Part shown: positions 32,478 through 38,245 of the stretch, in pieces
Layout: each line of letters opens with the position of its first letter
Position numbering within the stretch: the first letter of the stretch is position 1
DNA from: Clostridium algifaecis
GTDB lineage: Bacteria > Bacillota > Clostridia > Clostridiales > Clostridiaceae
Reading direction: 5' to 3'
DNA: 38,245 nt
Assembly (NCBI RefSeq): GCF_017874415.1
Contig: NZ_JAGGLM010000021.1
Span: 1 to 38,245, forward strand
Translations under genes and position numbers: made by a program
Notes under the pieces: generated by a model
Seen by the model: only the letters and a program-made list of their open reading frames with translations
What the model was told of the DNA's origin: nothing
Database searches by the model: none

Positions 32478-34088
32478 ATGCAAACAGGATTTTTAAGAAA
32501 AAATTTACTCAGGATAAGTTTAATTGTTATATTACTGGCATTATTGTTTGCCTGCATTTATACAATGAGCAATTATAAATCCAGCACTAATAATAATCAA
32601 AATAGAATGGAACAAAAGATGAGCGGCAATTGGTCCAATAAGGATAAAAATTTTGCGCCTCCGGCTGGAAGCACGAAAAGGCAGAGAGAATCTATGCCTA
32701 ATAAAGGCAAAAATGTACAAAGGCAGCAGGGTTCTATGCCTAATAAAAATATGAGGAATAATTTCGGTTCTTCACAAAAAAGTACCTATGCACCACTGCT
32801 GACTATATATTTTGCAGCATTTCTCATATTAATAGCAGCGCTTTACTACTTATTTAAGATTAAAAATATAGCCATTGATTTAAATAATAGGAAGTTAATT
32901 ATTTTTTCAATGTTATGTGCAGGTTTTCTTTTAAGAATTGCACTGTCAACTGTAATGGAGGGCTATGGTTCAGACTTGAACCTTTTTAGAAGCTGGGCAG
33001 AAACTGCTTCAAATAATTTTTTACAGTTTTATTCAAATGCAAGGTCAGGTGATTATCCGCCTCTTTATATGTATGTACTATTTTTAATAGGAAAAATTGC
33101 AAGCATAAGTTCAATTAATTCCTATTACACAGTACTTTTAAAATTACCTTCTATATTAGCTGACATAGCTACAGCTTATATAATATATAAATTATCAAGT
33201 AAGTATTTATCATTTGAAATAAGTGTACTTATAAGTGGATTTTATATATTTAATCCAGCAGTTTTTATAGATTCAACTTTATGGGGACAGGTAGATTCAT
33301 TCTTTGCATTACTTATAGTAATTTCATTATTTTTGCTATCTGAAGGAAAAACTATGTGTTCGGCGGTGCTATTTACCTGCAGCGTACTTATGAAACCTCA
33401 GGGGATTATATTTCTTCCAGTAATATTTTTTGAGCTGGTGCAGAGAAGAGATATAAAATTATTTATAAAGTCAATACTATCTGCTTTAATAACTGCTGTA
33501 ATTATAATACTTCCATTTTCATTTAATCAAAGTCCTACATGGATTTTTAAATTATATGCAAAGACCATATCAGAGTATCCTTATGCCTCTGTCAATGGAT
33601 TTAATTTTTTTAACCTTTTGGGAGGAAATTATAAGCAGAGTTCAAGTACTTTTTTCATATTCAGCTATCAAATTTGGGGAATGATTGCCATTGTTGCAGT
33701 TACATTGTTCACATGGTTTATATACATTAAAGGAAAAAGTAGAAAGTTTGCTTTCTCTGCAGCACTTATACAGATTGCAGGAGTTTTCACTTTCTCTACA
33801 GGCATGCATGAGCGATACTTGTTTCCAGCACTGGCTCTAGCACTTCTATCCTTTATATATTTAAGGGATAAAAGAATTCTTACACTATGTGCAGGATACT
33901 GTATTACAATTTACAGCAATATATATTATATACTGTTTAAAGGCTCAGGTATGATGAATTCCAGTTCACACAGTATAATATCAGATGGTACTTCCATATT
34001 GAATATAATACTTTTTATATATCTAATAAAAATATTAATTGACATTACTAAAAGTAAGACTTTAAAAGAAGGGATTGAAAAATTATGA
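32478..34088 (+). CDS. Gpi18-like membrane glycosyltransferase
   Basis: This 536-residue protein has one N-terminal membrane segment (about residues 12-30), then a polar linker of about 70 residues with two 'SMPNK' repeats (72-76, 86-90) and many N, Q, K and R. About ten more membrane segments follow. 'GYGSDLNLFRSW', 'DYPPLYMYVLF', 'WGQVDSFFALL', 'MKPQGIIFLPV' and 'HERYLFPALALAL' fit polyprenyl-phosphate-sugar-dependent glycosyltransferases of the GPI-mannosyltransferase-like (COG5542) group, which act on the outer face of the membrane. AAAGGAG precedes the ATG. It overlaps galU by four bases, so it probably uses a sugar derived from UDP-glucose to decorate a surface polymer. Confidence 0.78.
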   Translation: MQTGFLRKNLLRISLIVILLALLFACIYTMSNYKSSTNNNQNRMEQKMSGNWSNKDKNFAPPAGSTKRQRESMPNKGKNVQRQQGSMPNKNMRNNFGSSQKSTYAPLLTIYFAAFLILIAALYYLFKIKNIAIDLNNRKLIIFSMLCAGFLLRIALSTVMEGYGSDLNLFRSWAETASNNFLQFYSNARSGDYPPLYMYVLFLIGKIASISSINSYYTVLLKLPSILADIATAYIIYKLSSKYLSFEISVLISGFYIFNPAVFIDSTLWGQVDSFFALLIVISLFLLSEGKTMCSAVLFTCSVLMKPQGIIFLPVIFFELVQRRDIKLFIKSILSALITAVIIILPFSFNQSPTWIFKLYAKTISEYPYASVNGFNFFNLLGGNYKQSSSTFFIFSYQIWGMIAIVAVTLFTWFIYIKGKSRKFAFSAALIQIAGVFTFSTGMHERYLFPALALALLSFIYLRDKRILTLCAGYCITIYSNIYYILFKGSGMMNSSSHSIISDGTSILNIILFIYLIKILIDITKSKTLKEGIEKL

Positions 34089-34945
34089 GTATAAAAAAAG
34101 CAATAATTCCAGCGGCAGGTTTAGGTACAAGATTCCTGCCAGCTACAAAAGCGCAGCCTAAGGAAATGCTTCCTATACTTGATAAACCAACTATTCAGTA
34201 TATAGTAGAAGAGGCAGTTGCATCGGGAATAGAGGAAATATTAATAATTACAGGAAGAAATAAAAAATCTATTGAAGATCATTTTGACAAATCTGTAGAA
34301 CTTGAAAATGAATTAGAAGATAGACATAAGGATGAACTATTAAAATTAGTTCAAAATATATCCAACATGGTTGATATTTATTATATAAGACAGAAAGAGC
34401 CTAAGGGATTAGGACATGCCATCAGCCTTGCTAAAAGCTTTGTAGAAGATAATCCTTTTGCAGTTATGCTTGGCGATGATATTGTTGACAGCAGTACACC
34501 ATGTCTTAAACAATTGATAAACTGTTATGACAAATACAAAACTTCAATTTTAGGTGTACAACCAGTGAAAAAAGAAGTTATATCTAAATATGGTATTGTA
34601 AGTGGCAGAGAAATTGAAAAAAATGTTTATAAGGTAAATGACATGGTGGAAAAACCTAAAATAGATGAAGCTCCATCAAATATAGCAATTCTCGGAAGAT
34701 ATATAATAACACCTGAAATATTCAATATTCTTGAACATACAAAGCCAGACAAGAGCAATGAAATACAATTAACTGACGCTCTTAGAGAACTTGCAAAACA
34801 TGAAGCCATGTATGCTTATTCTTTTGAAGGAGAAAGGTTTGATGCTGGAGATAAATTTGGTTTTCTGCAGGCTAATATTCACTATGCCCTAAAAAGAGAT
34901 AACCTGAGAAAACCTCTTATGGATTATATTTCTAACATCAAATAA
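34085..34945 (+). CDS. galU: UTP-glucose-1-phosphate uridylyltransferase
   Basis: This 286-residue enzyme makes UDP-glucose from glucose-1-phosphate and UTP. The nucleotide-binding N-terminus 'IPAAGLGTRFLPATKAQPKEMLPI' carries the pyrophosphorylase signature. 'MLGDDIVD' holds the metal-binding Asp, 'VEKP' binds the sugar phosphate, and 'FEGERFDAGDKFGFLQAN' is the usual C-terminal block. The length is normal. The start overlaps the glycosyltransferase stop (ATGA), which supports a joint role in surface glycosylation. Confidence 0.95.
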   Translation: MSIKKAIIPAAGLGTRFLPATKAQPKEMLPILDKPTIQYIVEEAVASGIEEILIITGRNKKSIEDHFDKSVELENELEDRHKDELLKLVQNISNMVDIYYIRQKEPKGLGHAISLAKSFVEDNPFAVMLGDDIVDSSTPCLKQLINCYDKYKTSILGVQPVKKEVISKYGIVSGREIEKNVYKVNDMVEKPKIDEAPSNIAILGRYIITPEIFNILEHTKPDKSNEIQLTDALRELAKHEAMYAYSFEGERFDAGDKFGFLQANIHYALKRDNLRKPLMDYISNIK

Positions 34946-34966
34946 TAAAAAATTTTAGTAACTATT

Positions 34967-35000
34967 AGCACCTAAATGTTTGTATAATCACTTAGGTGTT
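34967..35000. terminator. Bidirectional terminator between galU and the HAD gene
   Basis: AGCACCTAA (34967-34975) pairs with TTAGGTGTT (34992-35000) with one G-U pair. ATTTTA follows on the plus strand. It overlaps the end of the convergent HAD gene. Confidence 0.75.
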
Positions 35001-35818
35001 ATTTTATATAGAATAAATTTAGCCACTCCATCTTCATCATTAGAACCAATAATGCTAGTTGCAAGAGCTTTTAACTCCTTGTAAGCATTTTTAACTGCAT
35101 ATTTTTCATCTGCTAATTTAAAAAGTGGTTCATCATTCAAGTTGTCCCCAAAACAAATAAGTTTGTCTGCTCCTATATATTTTTTTAGAAATTGTGCCGC
35201 ATGGCTTTTATTAGCTTTGGAGTTTGTAGTTTCGAGCCAGAAATATCCTTTTGAGTATATTTCCTCTGTATAATGACAGCTGATATCCAATTTGTTTTTA
35301 AATAATTCATAACTGGATTTTAAATCAGAATCCTTTTCTATTGCAAATATATTTATAATCTTATATTTATTAAGGCTTGGAATAGTATCTATCTTGGTGA
35401 GCCTTTTATCATTATTATCTTTCCTTGATTTTATATAAACTTCATGTCCTTTATTGAATATTCCTTTATAGAAAATTTTCCTTTTTCCTTCGTCATTTAT
35501 TACAGATATAAATGGAAAAATATTTTTTGAAGCATAATGTTTTAAAATAAAATTGGCAGTATCATTATCAACATAATTTTCTACAATATTTTTTCTTGAA
35601 ACCGGGTCATAAATAAATGCTCCATTATTTAAAATTACAGGAAGCTTTAAATGAAGAGGCTTTAGTATATTTCTTGAAGCTTCATAAGACCTTGCTGTAG
35701 CTATGGTGAAATTTAATCCACGAGCTATTAAATTATTTATTATTCTAGCTGAATTTTCACTTACAATTTGCTGCGAATTCAAAAGTGTGCCATCTAAATC
35801 TGATATATATAAGTCCAA
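34988..35818 (-). CDS. HAD-IIB (Cof-type) phosphatase
   Basis: This cytoplasmic haloacid-dehalogenase-superfamily hydrolase of the Cof subfamily usually dephosphorylates sugar phosphates or flavin phosphates. Motif I is 'DLDGTLL' near the N-terminus with the nucleophilic Asp. Motif II is around 'TIATARS', the motif III lysine is in 'NKSHAAQFLKKY', and motif IV is 'CFGDNLNDEPLF'. The reading can be extended to an ATG at 35833, but that ATG has no ribosome-binding site, whereas the GGAGGA inside those codons is ideally placed for TTG 35818, giving MDLYISDLDGTLL (276 residues). The specific substrate is unknown. Confidence 0.85.
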   Translation of the reverse strand: MDLYISDLDGTLLNSQQIVSENSARIINNLIARGLNFTIATARSYEASRNILKPLHLKLPVILNNGAFIYDPVSRKNIVENYVDNDTANFILKHYASKNIFPFISVINDEGKRKIFYKGIFNKGHEVYIKSRKDNNDKRLTKIDTIPSLNKYKIINIFAIEKDSDLKSSYELFKNKLDISCHYTEEIYSKGYFWLETTNSKANKSHAAQFLKKYIGADKLICFGDNLNDEPLFKLADEKYAVKNAYKELKALATSIIGSNDEDGVAKFILYKITPK

Positions 35819-35921
35819 AGATAATTCCTCCATATTTAATTAGTTTATTTACAATATAATATTATATTTAAAAATGTGAACAATCAATAAAAAGATGTTA
35901 TTTTTTTATTTGATTGGAAAA

Positions 35922-35930
35922 TGATATAAT
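35922..35930 (+). promoter_or_regulatory. Extended -10 promoter of the ferredoxin-nitroreductase gene
   Basis: TGA-TATAAT lies about 90 bases upstream of the ATG at 36023, in the divergent gap with the HAD gene. No strong -35 is visible. Confidence 0.4.
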
Positions 35931-36022
35931 TGCTATATAAACATTTAAATACATATTTAATATGATATGATTTAAAAGTAAAAAAGTAATTAATGAGGAA
36001 TTACAAGGGAGATAGAAATATT

Positions 36023-36841
36023 ATGATAAAAATAGATACCGAAAAATGTATAGGATGTGGACAATGTGTTAAAGATTGTTTTCCTATGTGTATAGAAATA
36101 GAGAAAGATAAGGCAAAAATCAATGATAAATACTGTATCAAATGCGGCCATTGTATTGCAATTTGTCCTAACAATGCTGTATCAATAGATGAATACAATA
36201 TGAAAGATGTAAAGGAATATAATAAAGAAGAATTTCTAGTGGATGCTGATGCACTTCTGAACTTTATAAAATTCAGAAGAACTGTAAGGCAATTTAAGAA
36301 TAAGGAAGTTGAACAAGAAAAAATTGATAAAATTATAGAAGCTGGAAGATTCACTGAAACTAGCAGCAATAAACAGGATGTATCATATACAGTTGTAAGA
36401 GAAAATCTAAAACAATTGAAAGATTTCACTTTTGAGAGCATTAATAAAATAGCAGATCATGTTCTTAACAGTAAAACTCTTGAAGCTAAACTGTATAGAA
36501 GGTATGCAAAGATGTGGATAAAAATGTATGAGGATTATAAAGAAAATCCTAAGAATGACAGAATATTTTTTGGTGCTCCAGTAGTAATAGTTGTTACAGC
36601 TGAATCACAGGTGAATGCAGCACTTGCTTCTTCAAATATGGAACTTGTGGCCAATGCACTGGGACTTGGAGTGCTTTTTAGTGGATTCTTTGTAAGAGCT
36701 GCTAAAGAGAGCAAGGATATTATAGATTTTATTGGAGTTAAAAAGAGAAAGGAAATTGTAACTTGTATGATGCTTGGTTATCCTAATGTTAAATATCTAA
36801 GAACAGTTCCAAGAAAAGAAGCAGATGTAATCTGGAAATAA
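36023..36841 (+). CDS. Ferredoxin-nitroreductase fusion protein
   Basis: This 272-residue protein has two [4Fe-4S] motifs at the N-terminus, CIGCGQCVKDC (about residues 9-19) and CIKCGHCIAIC (about 39-49). A flavin-binding nitroreductase domain follows, beginning at 'FIKFRRTVRQFKNKEVEQEKIDKIIEAGR'. Such proteins pass electrons from ferredoxin-type clusters to FMN and reduce nitro or other small compounds; the true substrate is unknown. ATG 36023 follows AAGGGAG with a rather long spacer. An upstream in-frame ATG (35993) has no ribosome-binding site and contains that element within its codons. It is a single-gene unit. Confidence 0.88.
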   Translation: MIKIDTEKCIGCGQCVKDCFPMCIEIEKDKAKINDKYCIKCGHCIAICPNNAVSIDEYNMKDVKEYNKEEFLVDADALLNFIKFRRTVRQFKNKEVEQEKIDKIIEAGRFTETSSNKQDVSYTVVRENLKQLKDFTFESINKIADHVLNSKTLEAKLYRRYAKMWIKMYEDYKENPKNDRIFFGAPVVIVVTAESQVNAALASSNMELVANALGLGVLFSGFFVRAAKESKDIIDFIGVKKRKEIVTCMMLGYPNVKYLRTVPRKEADVIWK

Positions 36842-36904
36842 ATTTGACACAATCATGATTATACTCATTTATCTGAAAGTTATTTTTAACAATATCTTAA
36901 TGTA

Positions 36905-36980
36905 CCCTTTACATACAATAATACCATTAATGCTATATTTAACTATAGTATTAATATTAAAAATACTTAACTGTAAAGGG
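36905..36980 (+). promoter_or_regulatory. 5'-leader stem-loop enclosing the chemoreceptor ribosome-binding site
   Basis: CCCTTTACA (36905-36913) is complementary to TGTAAAGGG (36972-36980), which contains the AAAGGGG ribosome-binding site of the ATG at 36989. A second, AT-rich stem (around TAATGCTATA and TATAGTATTA) lies in the loop. If the RNA includes both arms, translation would be hindered. Whether the transcript starts upstream of it was not established. Confidence 0.45.
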
Positions 36981-36988
36981 GTTTTTGT

Positions 36989-38188
36989 ATGGTTACTAAG
37001 TTTAAAAATCTTAAACTAATCACAATTATAATCATGATGTCAACTTTATCTGTTATTTTTACATGTATAATAGGTTATATGGGTTATTCTAAAATGAAGA
37101 GCATTAACAATAATATATCAAACATGTATGAAGAAAACTTGACACCTGTAACAGATCTTTCAACTATAACTAGCAACTTTGTAAATATACAGCTCATAAC
37201 TAATAAAGCTCAAGTGCAATATGATTCTATGTACGATGTACAAGTTTCAGGTTTTAATGATACTATAAATAAAGAACTTACAAAATATTCTTCAAAAAAA
37301 TTAGGCAAAGAACAAGAAGTTCAAGTTAAAATACTTAAAAACAGCTATTCCCAGTATATAAAACTTTGGAATAAATCTAAATCAATTTTAATCTCTGGTG
37401 AAAGACTCCAGGAAGATGATTTAAAACAATTTGAAATATTGGGTTCCTCTATAAATGCATCATTGCAAGGATTAATAAAAGAAGAGGTAAACTCAGGTTA
37501 CAATTTAAAAAATTCAAGTGATAAAATTTATAATAATAGTGTTTTAATGTTTTTAATCATAGTTACTATTATCTTAGCACTTCTTGCCATCATATCTTTT
37601 AGAATTATACAGAACATTAATAAATCTTCAAAAGAAATGATTAATGTATTAAACGAAGTTTCAGAGGGTGATTTTACAATTAAATTAAACACTTCAGGTA
37701 ACAATGAATTTAGTATTATGAAAAGAAGTCTTAATGAAACACTTACTAATATATCATCTATGCTGAATACTATAAAAAGCTCTTTTTTTACTATCAATGA
37801 AAAATCAAATGTACTTTCTAAAATATCTGATGAAATGGCTTTTTCTTCTGAACATATTTCAAGTACAATTCAAAACATATCTGAAGCTACAACCTTGCAG
37901 GCTGGTGATTTGTTAAATATTTCTGATACACTAAATGAATTCAGTAATCAATTAACCAATGTAGTAACTTCAATAAAAGATATTAAATTAAATAGCAATA
38001 ACATTCACTGCAAAACTATAGAAAGTAATGGATATATGCTGACTGTAATAAATTCAGTTGATGAAGTAACTTCTGCATTTAAAAACTTAACATTAACTAT
38101 AAATAGTGTAAGTAAAAATATAAAAGAAATTACTCAGATGAGCAATTTGATCAGAAGTTTAGCACTTAAAAAATTTTTAGGACGGTAG
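36989..38188 (+). pseudogene. Methyl-accepting chemotaxis protein lacking its signalling tip
   Basis: The frame of 399 residues starts with a membrane segment (about 10-31), then a periplasmic four-helix-bundle-type sensor region (about 35-180). A second membrane segment (about 185-205) and a HAMP-like linker (about 206-260) follow, then the beginning of the coiled-coil cytoplasmic domain. It stops at 'NLIRSLALKKFLGR', close to where intact receptors continue with the hairpin tip ([24 protein letters not shown]-like), which binds CheA and CheW. None of the other frames up to the window end continues the family. It is probably truncated by a deletion or insertion and unable to signal, though the sensor part is intact. 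ATG 36989 follows AAAGGGG. Confidence 0.7.
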
Positions 38189-38245
38189 TCCTCTAGATTA
38201 TAAAGGTTTATGAGCATTTTTAGTAGAATTAATAAATTCCGATTT

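Noticed and set aside
36001-36441. Antisense frame of 146 codons over the ferredoxin-nitroreductase
   Set aside because: The plus strand encodes a clear two-domain protein; the antisense frame is Ser/Leu-rich with no family features.

Overview
The window is low-GC, AT-rich DNA with strong Shine-Dalgarno sequences, short operons, ATGA start/stop overlaps and frequent TTG/GTG starts. The gene content (prkA-yhbH-spoVR, 4-hydroxybutyryl-CoA dehydratase, a Cat2-type CoA-transferase, ferredoxin-nitroreductase) points to an anaerobic, spore-forming Clostridium, probably near the C. kluyveri / acetogenic group. The genus is inferred from family resemblance only. No tRNA, rRNA, CRISPR array or complete mobile element was seen.

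Layout. 1-1402: end of a dapA-like gene and a dicarboxylate/amino-acid symporter. 1517-5940 (minus): the prkA-yhbH-spoVR trio. 6134-10993: hemA, hemL and an AraC regulator fused to a glycosidase-like domain. 11263-13857: an M20 amidohydrolase with two membrane proteins (DUF3100 plus a small partner). 14350-17171: two tandem, near-duplicate amino-acid permeases. 17399-21584: an operon behind a consensus sigma-54 promoter encoding an acyl carrier protein, an AMP-forming acyl ligase, a LuxE-like acyl-protein synthetase and a LuxC-like acyl reductase. 21714-23156: a PAS-AAA+-HTH sigma-54 activator. 23366-26819: a second sigma-54 promoter driving 4-hydroxybutyryl-CoA dehydratase, a NifU-like protein, a Cys-rich small protein and 4-hydroxybutyrate CoA-transferase. 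27065-28426: an NCS2-like transporter. 28614-29766: a DUF116 Cys-rich protein that appears split by a frameshift. 29827-32266 (minus): arsR-arsD-arsA without a pump gene. 32478-34945: a Gpi18-like membrane glycosyltransferase with galU. 34988-35818 (minus): a HAD hydrolase. 36023-38188: a ferredoxin-nitroreductase and a chemoreceptor lacking its signalling tip.

How it works together (inference). The centre of interest is about 17.2-28.4 kb. Two operons with -24/-12 promoters flank the gene for one sigma-54 activator, and both carry TGTTGCA/TGCAACA elements upstream, so they look like one regulon. One operon converts 4-hydroxybutyrate to its CoA ester and then to crotonyl-CoA. The other looks like a luciferase-free version of the bioluminescence fatty-acid reductase, with its own carrier protein and ligase, able in principle to reduce a carboxylic acid to an aldehyde on protein-bound thioesters. 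Its substrate is unknown. The flanking permeases and the NCS2-like transporter may bring in the substrates.
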